Positions 44,678-53,355 of a stretch of 64,000 nt of DNA are shown here, in pieces. The translations under genes and the position numbers were made by a program. Origin of the DNA: Paenibacillus sp. AN1007 (GTDB lineage Bacteria > Bacillota > Bacilli > Paenibacillales > Paenibacillaceae); the NCBI RefSeq assembly GCF_040702995.1, contig NZ_CP159992.1, positions 1,389,501 to 1,453,500 on the forward strand, read 5' to 3'. The notes beneath the pieces are model-generated. The model saw nothing but the letters and a program-made list of their open reading frames with translations. It was not told where the DNA came from and searched no databases. Numbering within the stretch: position 1 is the first letter of the stretch; each line of letters starts with the position of its first letter.

Positions 44678-47599
44678 ATGTTGAAACAGCTTAAGCCATA
44701 CAAGGTGTTACAGGAGCGCAGAATCGAGGAATTGAAATCGGATGCGTACCTGCTGGAACACCAAAAATCCGGTGCCCACATCGTACTGCTGTCCAATAGC
44801 GATGATAACAAGGTGTTCAGCATTGGTTTCCGCACACCTCCCGAAGATGATACAGGTGTAGCCCATATTCTGGAACATTCCGTGCTCTGCGGGTCCAAAA
44901 AGTTCCCGGCCAAAGATTCCTTTGTGGAGCTATTGAAGGGATCTCTGAATACGTTCCTGAATGCGATGACTTATCCTGACAAAACAATCTATCCCATTGC
45001 CAGCCGCAATGATCATGATTTCCATAATTTGATGGATGTGTATCTGGATGCGGTATTAAATACGAACATTTATGAGAATGAAAAAATATTTCTGCAGGAG
45101 GGCTGGAATTACAATCTGACTTCTGCAGAAGACGAATTGACGTACAATGGCGTTGTGTACAACGAAATGAAAGGGGCTTTTTCCTCGCCAGAACGCATGG
45201 TGAGACGCGAAGTGCTGAACTCCCTTTTCCCGGATACGACGTACTCTTGTGAATCTGGCGGGTTCCCGGAAGCGATTCTGGATTTGACCTATGAAGGACT
45301 GCTCGATTTCCACAAACGCTACTATCATCCATCCAACAGCTATATCTACCTCTACGGCGATATGGATATGGAAGAAAAGCTGCAGTGGCTGGATGAGCAT
45401 TATCTGAGCGGCTATGATCGTATCGAGATTGACTCCGAAATTAAGCTGCAGCCGGCTTTCCCGGAACGTGTAGATGCAGTGAAGTCTTATGCTGCAGGAA
45501 GCACAGAATCCGAAGTGGATAACAGCTTTTTGACGTACAACGCGGTTATCGGCACAAGTCTGGACAAGGAACTGAACATCTCGTTTCAGATTTTGTTATA
45601 TGCTCTGCTTAACGCGCCGGGTGCTGTGCTGAAGCAGGCACTACTGGACAAAGGCATCGCGAAGGATGTTTACGGCTCCTATGACGACAGTCTGTATCAA
45701 CCCGTGTTCACGGTGGGATTGAAGAAGAGCAATCTGTCCAGCAAAGAGGAGTTCCTCGGAACAATTAAGGAAGTGCTGGAGCGTGTTGTGCAGGAAGGAT
45801 TTGATCCGAAAGCACTGCTTGCTGGCATTAATTCGTATGAGTTCAATCATCGGGAAGCGGATTTCGGCCGTATGCCGAAAGGGCTGATCTACGGATTCTC
45901 CTCCTTGCAAAGCTGGTTGTATGATAAAGAGGCACCGTTCACCCACTTGGAGGCTAATGATGTATTTGCGGCGCTCCGTACCAAAATGAAGGACGGTTAT
46001 TTTGAGCAGCTGGTGGAGAAATATCTCTTACAAAATACGCATACATCATTTGTGGCGCTGACTCCCGACAAAGGGTTGAATGCCCGCAAAGAAGAGGCGC
46101 TGAAGGCTCGTCTCAAATCGGTGCAGGCCGGACTTAGTCCAGAAGAGGTACAAGAGATGATTAAACGTACCGAAGCACTGGCCGAGTACCAAAACACCCC
46201 TTCGACCAAGGAGCAGCAGCAGGTGATCCCGACGTTATCGATTGAGGATATTGATACAAAAGCATCCAAGCTTCACCAAACGCTGAACAGCGTAGATGGC
46301 ACAACGATTCTGCATCATAATTTGTATACGAATGGCATTGGTTATCTGAGACTGCTGTTTGATATCAAGGAAGTGCCCCGCCGTCTGCTGCCTTATACAG
46401 GATTGTTGAAAAATGTATTGGGATACGTTGATACCCAAAACTACTCGTTTAACGAGTTGTCGAATGAGATTCATATTCACTCGGGGGGGATTAACAGCGG
46501 ACTTGGCACCTACGTCAATGCACATCAGCATCATGATTTTAAGGCGACGTATGAATTTAATGCCAAAGTGCTGTATGACAAACTTGGATTTGCTTTTGAT
46601 ATGATCAAGGAGATTGTATTTACGTCCCGTTTTGACAATACCAAGCGGCTTTTCGAGATTATTTCTCAGGTCAAAGGCGGTCTGCAGCGCAATTTGATCA
46701 ACAGCGGTCATTCTGCAGGGATTGCCAGATCGTCCGCGAAACATTCCGCCGCTGCAGATTTCCGGGAGCTGGTTAGCGGGATTGCGTACTATCAGTGGCT
46801 TGAGGATTTACAGGCGAACTTTGATTCGAAAAAAGAACAGCTGTCCTCCAGCCTGCAGGAACTGATGGGTTACATTTTCAGACCCGAGAATCTGCTTGTG
46901 AGCTATACTGCGGATGATCAAGGTTACGAAGGTCTGGAAGAGCGGGTGTCCGACCTGAAAGCCAAGCTGTTCACACAAGAAGTGGCGAAGGAAGCTTTCG
47001 CGTTTACGCCTGCAGCCCATAACGAAGGGTTCCGTTCTCCATCCGAGGTTCAATATGTAGTGCAGACCGGGAACTTTATTGAAAAAGGGTACGCCTTTAC
47101 GGGCTCCCTGCGTGTATTACAGGGGATTTTGTCCCTGGATTACCTGTGGAACAATATTCGCGCCAAAGGCGGGGCTTACGGCTGTATGTCTGGGTTTAGA
47201 CGAAACGGGGATAGTTATCTGGCTTCCTATCGGGATCCGAATCTGGATAAAACCTATAAGGTGTACGAGGGGATTCCACAATATTTGAATGATTTCCGTG
47301 CTGATGAACGGGAGATGACACGTTATATCATCGGTGCAATTCAGGATCTGGATACACCACGAACCCCATATAGTGAAGGAGCGTTCTCCCTGGAATGTTA
47401 TCTGTCCCAAGTGACAGAGGCCGATCTGCAAAAGGAACGTGATGAGGTGCTTGGTACGAAGGAGAGCGATATCATCGGTTTTGCCGGGCTTGTGTCTGCG
47501 ATTCTGGAACAGCAGCATCGGTGTGTTATTGGAAATGAGCATAAGATCGAAGAGCAAAAGCAGCAGTTTGACGAAACACTTGATCTGATTAAACACTAA
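44678..47599 (+). CDS. M16C family zinc metallopeptidase (insulinase / presequence-protease type)
   Basis: A 973-residue peptidase. ATG 44678 is chosen since GGAGG at 44664-44668 is correctly spaced; the ATG at 44657 lacks a site. The inverted zinc motif HILEH (His63, Glu66, His67) sits in the N-terminal domain, and the distal glutamate is expected in KIFLQEGWN. The C-terminal half has the substrate-binding RAKGGAYG segment typical of M16. Length near 970 and an M16C-associated linker in the middle place it with PreP/YmxG-unrelated single-chain clam-shell enzymes that degrade short peptides in a closed chamber. No signal peptide, so cytoplasmic. It is separated from the NRPS operon by a terminator and is probably a housekeeping gene. 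Confidence 0.93.
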   Translation: MLKQLKPYKVLQERRIEELKSDAYLLEHQKSGAHIVLLSNSDDNKVFSIGFRTPPEDDTGVAHILEHSVLCGSKKFPAKDSFVELLKGSLNTFLNAMTYPDKTIYPIASRNDHDFHNLMDVYLDAVLNTNIYENEKIFLQEGWNYNLTSAEDELTYNGVVYNEMKGAFSSPERMVRREVLNSLFPDTTYSCESGGFPEAILDLTYEGLLDFHKRYYHPSNSYIYLYGDMDMEEKLQWLDEHYLSGYDRIEIDSEIKLQPAFPERVDAVKSYAAGSTESEVDNSFLTYNAVIGTSLDKELNISFQILLYALLNAPGAVLKQALLDKGIAKDVYGSYDDSLYQPVFTVGLKKSNLSSKEEFLGTIKEVLERVVQEGFDPKALLAGINSYEFNHREADFGRMPKGLIYGFSSLQSWLYDKEAPFTHLEANDVFAALRTKMKDGYFEQLVEKYLLQNTHTSFVALTPDKGLNARKEEALKARLKSVQAGLSPEEVQEMIKRTEALAEYQNTPSTKEQQQVIPTLSIEDIDTKASKLHQTLNSVDGTTILHHNLYTNGIGYLRLLFDIKEVPRRLLPYTGLLKNVLGYVDTQNYSFNELSNEIHIHSGGINSGLGTYVNAHQHHDFKATYEFNAKVLYDKLGFAFDMIKEIVFTSRFDNTKRLFEIISQVKGGLQRNLINSGHSAGIARSSAKHSAAADFRELVSGIAYYQWLEDLQANFDSKKEQLSSSLQELMGYIFRPENLLVSYTADDQGYEGLEERVSDLKAKLFTQEVAKEAFAFTPAAHNEGFRSPSEVQYVVQTGNFIEKGYAFTGSLRVLQGILSLDYLWNNIRAKGGAYGCMSGFRRNGDSYLASYRDPNLDKTYKVYEGIPQYLNDFRADEREMTRYIIGAIQDLDTPRTPYSEGAFSLECYLSQVTEADLQKERDEVLGTKESDIIGFAGLVSAILEQQHRCVIGNEHKIEEQKQQFDETLDLIKH

Positions 47600-47670
47600 G
47601 TCATGCTGCTGCTGTGGAATGATTCATTGAGAAGGTTCCAGAAGCAAACGATACAATGCTGTAAAAAAGG

Positions 47671-47719
47671 AAAAGACACCTGCATGGGCTGGTATACAGC
47701 CTCGGCAGGTGTCTTTTTT
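47671..47719. terminator. Bidirectional terminator between protease and XRE regulator
   Basis: AAAAGACACCTGC (47671-47683) and GCAGGTGTCTTTT (47705-47717) form a 13-bp stem with T residues on the right and A residues on the left, so it can end transcription from both sides. The 87-codon reading frame spanning it is not a gene. Confidence 0.88.
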
Positions 47720-47841
47720 GTACGCGCGATACTTAAAATGAAGTCTGATATTTTAATAGGCGGAAGCTGTTTAAAGTACAGCGGACAGCAAAACATGGCA
47801 TGGCAAAGTAGAACATATGCTGTCCCGGTTGGGGTTACTGC

Positions 47842-48549
47842 TCAGGTTACCGCAAGCATGTTATAAATCTTTAATGTGCGCAGATCCTCTTTGGAGATTT
47901 TGAGCTCATTAAAAAGCTCCGGCGTTTCCGGCAGGGGTGTGCGGGAGAAGAGCATTTTCAGCGCAATCGGCATGAAGGGCCGGAACGAGACACCTGCCAT
48001 CAACCCCCATTTTTTCTCCGATTCCTGAAAAGATGCCAAAATATTAATATACAGATTCTCCAGCGGCGTGGCCTGATTTTTCAGAATCAGCGTTGTCAGC
48101 GTATCGTAATGCTCCGTATGGCCCCAGTACATATTTTCACATTCCTGATAATTTTCAAAATCCTTCACATTCATATACATCACGGTACGATAACGGTTAG
48201 CATCCGACTGAGCCATCATGTCAATAACGCAGCGAATGAGACTGTTGTTCCGGCCGTCATAAAAGTATGAATAGAAGCGGGTGGAGTTTTTGAAAAAGCT
48301 CGACTGAACGGTATTCATCAGCGGAGACGCATGTCTCGGTTCCTTATAAAGCAGCTGCTCGACCTGGATATTCAGCGCATCCGCAATCTGGTGCAGTGTC
48401 ACAAGATCCAGGGTGATATCACCGCTCTCATATTTGGAAAGGGTACCTTTGCTTTTGAAAATCTGGTCCGCCAGCTGCTGCACGGTGAGTCCACGCCATT
48501 TGCGGAAGTTTCTTATTTTTTTGCCCACTTCCTGATTGATGTTGTTCAT
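47842..48549 (-). CDS. XRE-family regulator with long C-terminal effector domain
   Basis: A 235-residue protein. Residues 8-62 form a Cro/CI helix-turn-helix (GKKIRNFRKWRGLTVQQLAD, then KGTLSKYESGDITLDLVTLHQIADAL). The remaining 170 residues have no metal or cofactor motif that I can name; they are rich in aromatic residues (FYSYFYDG) and may form a ligand or dimer domain. ATG at 48549 is preceded by AAGGAGC. It is divergent from a PatB-type lyase with about 260 bp between, and two near-identical inverted 16-bp sites lie there, so it most likely controls itself and that gene. Confidence 0.85.
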   Translation of the reverse strand: MNNINQEVGKKIRNFRKWRGLTVQQLADQIFKSKGTLSKYESGDITLDLVTLHQIADALNIQVEQLLYKEPRHASPLMNTVQSSFFKNSTRFYSYFYDGRNNSLIRCVIDMMAQSDANRYRTVMYMNVKDFENYQECENMYWGHTEHYDTLTTLILKNQATPLENLYINILASFQESEKKWGLMAGVSFRPFMPIALKMLFSRTPLPETPELFNELKISKEDLRTLKIYNMLAVT

Positions 48550-48583
48550 TGGGGTGCTCCTTATCGGGTGGAAGTATCCTAAG

Positions 48584-48685
48584 TGTTTCCTGAGAATAGA
48601 TGAATAAGCTGAAAGTCATTCTTAAATGCCAAGGCTTATCAGAAATATATCACTTTTTCAACAAAAAGCCTATTCTGAGGAAACA
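48584..48685. promoter_or_regulatory. Paired inverted operator-like sites in divergent XRE/patB region
   Basis: TGTTTCCTGAGAATAG (48584-48599) recurs in inverted orientation as CTATTCTGAGGAAACA (48670-48685), differing at one position out of 16. A weaker related sequence (TGTTTCTTCTGAGTAG) follows near 48698. Each half contains a partly symmetric TTCNNRAGAA core. The arrangement, 70 bp apart between two divergent promoters, is typical of a regulator that loops or blocks both. Confidence 0.65.
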
Positions 48686-48812
48686 TGAACGTTTATTTGT
48701 TTCTTCTGAGTAGATTATCTTGTGTTTGATGCAGTTCCGGTGGTATGGAACAATAGGTTCAGAAGCTATGCACTGATGATGCTAAAACGAGAAGACAGAG
48801 GAGCTAATCCCC

Positions 48813-50063
48813 ATGACCAAGATAAGCAGGATCAATGCACCGTATGATTTTGATGAACTGATTGACCGTACGGGAACCAATGCGATGAATACGGATGGTT
48901 TCCGCCAATATATTTTTAACGCACCGAGTGAGATGAAATTTCCGTTCAAGGATGACGAGTTTATCCGCATGTGGATTGCCGATATGGATTTTGCCACCCC
49001 GCCCGAAATTTTAGATGCTGTAAAAGAACGTCTGGATCGTCGGATTATGGGGTACTCCCAAGTTTTTGATCCGGCTTATTACGAAGCGGTGGCCAGCTGG
49101 ATGGAACGATATTATGACTGGTCTTTTCCCAAGGAGCATCTAGAAACGTCTAATGGCATTATTCCTGCGCTGTATGAACTCGTGGAATATATTTGCGAGA
49201 AGAACGATAAGATGCTGATCCTGACCCCTTCCTATGGATTTTTCAAATCAGCAGCAGATCATAATCAACTTGAACTGGTCTGCTCGGACATGTTAAATGA
49301 ACAGGGACAATACACGATTGATTTTGACGATTTTGAAGCAAAGGCGAAAGATGAGAAGGTTCGTGTATGCATTTTCTGCAACCCGCATAACCCGTCTGGA
49401 CGCATCTGGAGTACCGAGGAACTGAAACGGGTAGGCGAAATTTGTCTGAGCAATGATGTCTGGATCATCTCCGATGAGATTCATTGTGATCTGCTGCGCA
49501 CAGGCAAAAGGCATACCCCTCTAGCCAAACTGTTCCCGGATACCGACCGGATTATTACCTGTATGTCTCCCAGCAAGACGTTTAATATGGCGGGTCTGAT
49601 GTTCTCCAATGTCATTATTCCGAACAAAGCACTGAGGGACATCTGGCAGGCGCGTCATTACGGCTTCAAAAACCCGCTCAGCATCGCAGCCACCCAAGCG
49701 GCTTATGAACATGGTGATGAATGGCTGAAACAGCTGAAGAGTTACCTGGATGACAACTTTATGGTTGTTGACCAATATGTGAAGCAGCATCTGCCTCTTG
49801 CGGTGTTTCATATCCCTGACGCTACGTATTTGGCCTGGATTGATATTACGGCTTATGCCCCGAAGGATGTCAGCCTGCCCTTGTTCTTTGCGCAGCAGGC
49901 AGGCGTACTGCTGGAGGATGGGAGAATGTTTGTAGCGAACGGTGAAGGATACATTCGTTTGAATCTGGCTTGTCCGCGTTCTGTGCTGGAAGAGGGATTG
50001 CGCAGAATCGTCCGCGTGCTGGTGGGGCAGAAGCAGGCAGATGAGATGCCTGTGTTCGTCTAA
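48813..50063 (+). CDS. PatB/MalY-family PLP C-S lyase or aminotransferase
   Basis: A 416-residue class I/II PLP enzyme. Seen: MWIADMDFATPP near residue 50 (a PatB/MalY hallmark), ETSNGIIPALY, the asparagine in CNPHNPSGR, the aspartate in SDEIHCDL, and the PLP lysine in SPSKTFNMAG. The family comprises cystathionine beta-lyases that release sulfide, homocysteine or thiols, and some have regulatory roles. ATG at 48813 follows GAGGAG. It is divergent from the XRE regulator and thus likely an inducible gene responding to sulfur compounds. The exact substrate cannot be read from the sequence. Confidence 0.88.
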   Translation: MTKISRINAPYDFDELIDRTGTNAMNTDGFRQYIFNAPSEMKFPFKDDEFIRMWIADMDFATPPEILDAVKERLDRRIMGYSQVFDPAYYEAVASWMERYYDWSFPKEHLETSNGIIPALYELVEYICEKNDKMLILTPSYGFFKSAADHNQLELVCSDMLNEQGQYTIDFDDFEAKAKDEKVRVCIFCNPHNPSGRIWSTEELKRVGEICLSNDVWIISDEIHCDLLRTGKRHTPLAKLFPDTDRIITCMSPSKTFNMAGLMFSNVIIPNKALRDIWQARHYGFKNPLSIAATQAAYEHGDEWLKQLKSYLDDNFMVVDQYVKQHLPLAVFHIPDATYLAWIDITAYAPKDVSLPLFFAQQAGVLLEDGRMFVANGEGYIRLNLACPRSVLEEGLRRIVRVLVGQKQADEMPVFV

Positions 50064-50200
50064 TACCCCCTCCCAATTGATTCTGAATGGCTGGAGAGTA
50101 TCCTGAGAAAGCTGAGAGGAACATATTCGGAGAGACCTGTGAGAATTCTATATAGAACGATCAGAGAGAAATAACATATACTGGTGATCAGAATGTATCC

Positions 50201-50239
50201 AAGGGGCGAAGCAGCGTGAAAGCTGTTTCGTCCTTTTTT
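50201..50239 (+). terminator. Rho-independent terminator after patB-type gene
   Basis: AAGGGGCGAAGCAGC and GCTGTTTCGTCCTT form a long stem with a GTGAAA loop, followed by seven T residues. The remaining gene-free bases from 50064 to 50395 show only a small hairpin (AGCCC/GGGCT near 50344-50360) ahead of ung. Confidence 0.85.
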
Positions 50240-50395
50240 TGCGTTCTTTTCCGGCATAGCACACTTCTGGTCTGTCGACCGTGGTTATGTTAAAATGATG
50301 GATAGTCTATGAGTTGCTGGACATGTGACTCTTGCAGGGAAGAGCCCATCCAAACGGGCTGTACGGATATATTCATCAGGGGAAAGGAGCCATAC

Positions 50396-51067
50396 ATGAT
50401 GTTTGGAAATGATTGGGATGAGGTGTTGAAGGAGGAGACGGAAGCCGAGTATTTTGACAAAATTCGTTACGCACTCGCTGCCGAGTACAAAACACAGACG
50501 GTCTATCCGCCCAAGGAAGATTTGTTCTCGGCTCTGAAGCTGACTCCGTATCATCGGGTGAAAGCGGTCATTATTGGTCAAGATCCTTATCACGGGGCAG
50601 GACAGGCCCACGGATTAAGCTTCTCGGTCAGACCCGGAGTGCGCGTTCCGCCTTCACTGAAAAATATATACAAGGAACTTCAGGCTGATTTGGGTGTACC
50701 TGCTCCCAAACATGGTTCACTTATTCATTGGGCGGAGCAGGGTGTGCTGCTGCTCAATGCGGTTCTCACCGTTCGGGAGGGTCAGCCTAATTCTCATCAC
50801 GGGTTAGGTTGGCAGACGTTCACGGATGCCGTCATTCGTGAGCTGAATGAACGTACAGAGCCTATGGTGTACATGCTGTGGGGAAGTCATGCTCAGAAGA
50901 AGGGGGCTTTTATCAACCGAGACAAACACCTGGTTCTGGAATCGACACATCCGAGCCCTCTGGCTGCCCATCGCGGCTTTCTTGGCAGCCGGCCGTTCTC
51001 CAAAGCCAACGAATTTCTCGTCTCCCAAGGTATTAAACCGATCGATTGGACAATACCTGAAAACTAG
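50396..51067 (+). CDS. ung: Uracil-DNA glycosylase
   Basis: A 223-residue family 1 enzyme that removes uracil from DNA at the start of base-excision repair. The water-activating loop is VIIGQDPYHGAGQAHGLSFSV (aspartate in QDPYH), then the phenylalanine-containing FSV, the uracil-binding asparagine in LLLNAVLTV, and the HPSPLAAHRGF leucine loop that penetrates the helix. Length is normal. The start is ATG 50396, behind AGGAG at the right spacing; a longer frame from 50309 has no ribosome site and would add cysteine-rich residues not found in the family. A small SH3/Sm-like gene follows 20 nt downstream, probably co-transcribed. Confidence 0.96.
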   Translation: MMFGNDWDEVLKEETEAEYFDKIRYALAAEYKTQTVYPPKEDLFSALKLTPYHRVKAVIIGQDPYHGAGQAHGLSFSVRPGVRVPPSLKNIYKELQADLGVPAPKHGSLIHWAEQGVLLLNAVLTVREGQPNSHHGLGWQTFTDAVIRELNERTEPMVYMLWGSHAQKKGAFINRDKHLVLESTHPSPLAAHRGFLGSRPFSKANEFLVSQGIKPIDWTIPEN

Positions 51068-51087
51068 ATAGAGTGGAGGCGAGCACA

Positions 51088-51507
51088 TTGCGACATTGGA
51101 TTGGACGAAAAGTGGCAGTATACCGGGCAGCAGGAATCCGCGAGCCTCTGAAGGGAACGCTGGTAGAGTGGGACGAAGAAGCGGAATGTGTTCGAATCGG
51201 ACCGAAACGGATCAAGGTATCGTTTGACAATATAGCAATGATCAAACCTCTTCCTGAAGAAAGTTTGCCTCTGAAGAAGGCGCGTTCTGAAGTACACAAG
51301 ATCGGATATGTTATGAAAAAGGCAATCCAGTTTGAAAATGCGATCTATTTCAAGTCGCAGATTATGATCTGGCGGCGCGCCAAAATCGTGGCGTTATCTA
51401 CGACGATTGTAAGACATGATGAAGATCAGGTCGAACTTGAAGATGGACGCCTGCTTCGCAAAGACAAGCATATGTTTGTTGTGCGTTCACGGCGCGGTAT
51501 ACGATAA
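51088..51507 (+). CDS. Conserved hypothetical protein, Sm/SH3-like N-terminus
   Basis: A 139-residue protein. TTG 51088 is chosen because GGAGG (51075-51079) lies 8 nt ahead; GTG 51073 overlaps that site. The first 60 residues (GRKVAVYRAAGIREPLKGTL, then WDEEAECVRIGPKRIKVSFDNIAMI) show five alternating short strands such as an Sm-like or SH3-like barrel would have. The second half repeats a comparable pattern (IVRHDEDQVELEDGRLLRKD). No catalytic motif is visible. It trails ung by 20 nt and ends before a strong terminator, so a small operon is likely. I do not recognise a named function. Confidence 0.7.
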   Translation: MRHWIGRKVAVYRAAGIREPLKGTLVEWDEEAECVRIGPKRIKVSFDNIAMIKPLPEESLPLKKARSEVHKIGYVMKKAIQFENAIYFKSQIMIWRRAKIVALSTTIVRHDEDQVELEDGRLLRKDKHMFVVRSRRGIR

Positions 51508-51618
51508 TGCAGCGAAAATTTAATATGTATTTCATACAGCGATCATACAGTATTAATGTTTCGACTTTATAGTAGGTACTAACAACCCCTTCTAATTGAT
51601 TGTGTATGGATTTGGGAG

Positions 51619-51651
51619 CCCGGCCGGCTGCAAACGGCCGGGTATTTTTTT
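51619..51651 (+). terminator. Rho-independent terminator after ung operon
   Basis: CCCGGCCG (51619-51626), loop GCTGCAAA, then CGGCCGGG (51635-51642) and a run of T residues. Between here and 51823 I see a -10-like TATACT (51777-51782) that may serve the LOG gene, but no convincing -35. Confidence 0.9.
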
Positions 51652-51823
51652 GCCTTTTTAGCGGTAGAGACATGAATAAGTATAGACCAGCTGTGAAATA
51701 TATGATTTTTGAGTTCCTAAAACAATGTGCATACGTTCTGTTAACGTGCTGTAACATACCAATGACATTTGTGATGTATACTAGGGAGATAGATAAGTTG
51801 AACTCAAGAAGGAGTGGAACGAC

Positions 51824-52387
51824 TTGAAACGGATATGTGTATTTGCAGGATCTAACCCGGGAAATCATCCCGATTATATTGAGCACGCTGCCCGGCTGGG
51901 TCAACAGATTGCAGGCAGCGGTTATGAACTCGTCTATGGCGGCTCTTGCATGGGGTTGATGGGTGCAGTAGCGGATGCGGCTCTTGCAGCAGGCGGAGAA
52001 GTCATCGGTGTTATGCCTACGGGCTTATTTCGGGGTGAGGTCGTTCACGGAGGGCTTACCAAACTGATTGAAGTGGGCACGATGCATGAACGAAAAGCCG
52101 AAATGGCCCGGTTATCCGATGGATTCGTCGCACTTCCGGGAGGCATGGGCACATTTGAAGAATTGTTCGAGGTGCTGTGCTGGGCCCAGATCGGCATTCA
52201 TCGCAAGCCTGTAGGACTCTTGAATGTTAACGGGTATTACGAACCGCTCATGAAAATGGTTGAGCATAGTGTACATGAAGGCTTCTCTAACACATCACAC
52301 CTCAGTTTGTGGAGCCTGGAGTCCGAGCCTGCCGAGCTGCTTGCTCAAATGGCGGCTTATATTCCTAAGGATTTGACTCAGAAATGA
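51824..52387 (+). CDS. LOG family protein (nucleotide monophosphate phosphoribohydrolase)
   Basis: A 187-residue Rossmann-fold protein of the 'lysine decarboxylase-like' LOG family, which hydrolyses nucleoside 5'-monophosphates, including cytokinin ribotides, to free base and ribose phosphate. The diagnostic catalytic pair is seen: MHERKAEM (with the conserved arginine) and [10 protein letters not shown] (with the conserved glutamate). N-terminal [10 protein letters not shown] and [10 protein letters not shown] form the phosphate-binding site. TTG at 51824 follows AAGGAG. It stands alone. In bacteria the physiological substrate is often unknown. Confidence 0.92.
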   Translation: MKRICVFAGSNPGNHPDYIEHAARLGQQIAGSGYELVYGGSCMGLMGAVADAALAAGGEVIGVMPTGLFRGEVVHGGLTKLIEVGTMHERKAEMARLSDGFVALPGGMGTFEELFEVLCWAQIGIHRKPVGLLNVNGYYEPLMKMVEHSVHEGFSNTSHLSLWSLESEPAELLAQMAAYIPKDLTQK

Positions 52388-52546
52388 TCCGAGTTAAGCG
52401 AAAAGTAAAGGCGTATACAACGGTCAACCGTGACGGGGACCGTTTCAAGCGAGATCCTGCGTGAGAAAACTTCTTCATCTGCCCAAGCAAATTATACATG
52501 CGGACATAGTCTATAGTGTACTTTGAAGAAGAGGGGAGTGTCACTC

Positions 52547-52675
52547 ATGAGCGAACTCAAAGGAACAGGTTACGGCTACTGCGGAGGTTTCGGCGGCGGA
52601 GCGTGGACATCAACAGGCGCAATCCTGGTATTGTTTATCCTGCTCGTTATCATCTCCCGCACTTTCGTACTGTAA
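52547..52675 (+). CDS. YjcZ-family tiny sporulation membrane protein
   Basis: A 42-residue protein (MSELKGTGYGYCGGFGGGAW then TSTGAILVLFILLVIISRTF). A glycine-rich head and a single hydrophobic span with the 'VLFILLVII' core are the signature of the YjcZ/tiny-TM sporulation family, common in Bacillus and Paenibacillus spores. GAGGGGAG precedes ATG. It is too short for many gene finders. A CATAGTCTATA sequence about 35 bp upstream resembles a SigE/SigK -10, but I cannot confirm the -35. A weak hairpin (CCG/CGG followed by T residues near 52769-52785) may end it. Confidence 0.85.
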   Translation: MSELKGTGYGYCGGFGGGAWTSTGAILVLFILLVIISRTFVL

Positions 52676-52845
52676 TTTAAGACCATTCCATGACGGATGC
52701 TTGAGCCCCCGGGCAGCGTCCAGAGAAAAATGGCCTTTCCAAAGAGACGCCGGCGGCTGTCGGCGTTTCCGGGGAACGGTTTTTTCTGCTTGTACAAAAA
52801 AAGACCTCCATCTCATTGGAGTGAGATAGAGCCGTATAGCGGGAA

Positions 52846-53130
52846 CTATACAATAATTTCTGCAGTATCGCTCGGTAAAATAAGTGTCTGCCAGGCAATG
52901 TATAGTCCAATGGCTGCAGCAATCAGTGCAAGAATAGCCGCAACAAGGGCCAGCTGATCAAGTCTTTTCTGATGAGGATCAACGACGGTGGACTGATTAC
53001 TCGTTCTGTCAGGTATAGAGAGTCCTCGAACAGAAGCTCGCGGAATGGCTTGTCGGGGTCCGGGAGGTTTTGGCGGGCTGAATTTCGGTCCTGGTTCTGA
53101 TCTGTTTTGTTTCCTTATACGTGATTTCAA
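52846..53130 (-). CDS. Hypothetical single-span membrane protein with proline-rich head
   Basis: 94 residues. The start is TTG 53130 on the minus strand with AAGGAGG 8 nt upstream, the best support for this gene. Residues 1-35 are basic and proline-rich (PGPKFSPPKPPGPRQ), residues 36-57 polar, and residues 58-84 a strongly hydrophobic span (LVAAILALIAAAIGLYIAWQ), with a short acidic tail. An N-in topology with a cytoplasmic proline-rich arm is likely. I do not recognise the family. Confidence 0.65.
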   Translation of the reverse strand: MKSRIRKQNRSEPGPKFSPPKPPGPRQAIPRASVRGLSIPDRTSNQSTVVDPHQKRLDQLALVAAILALIAAAIGLYIAWQTLILPSDTAEIIV

Positions 53131-53355
53131 TGGGCAACCTCCTTACAGCGGAGTGCGATGGTCTACGACTGATATTATATTATGTAAATTCTCAGATTGA
53201 GTTCGCAAAATGAGTGAATCCCCAGCCGTTTAAATGCCGCACCAAGCACTCAAATAAAAGCCGCTGCATAATTAAATGTTCTCTTAATACATGTATAACA
53301 AACGGCGTATATAGTGAGGTTTATAGAATCCACTTTGAACGCAGGAGGGGCTGTA

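Noticed and set aside
47603..47866. 87-codon frame between the M16 protease and the XRE gene
   Set aside because: It spans a bidirectional terminator and overlaps the XRE 3' end.
52419..52444. AACGGTC/GACCGTT hairpin after the LOG gene as terminator
   Set aside because: Short stem and no T-run; not strong enough to call.
52697..52957. 86-codon plus-strand frame opposite the proline-rich membrane protein gene
   Set aside because: The minus-strand gene has an excellent AAGGAGG-TTG start; this frame has none.
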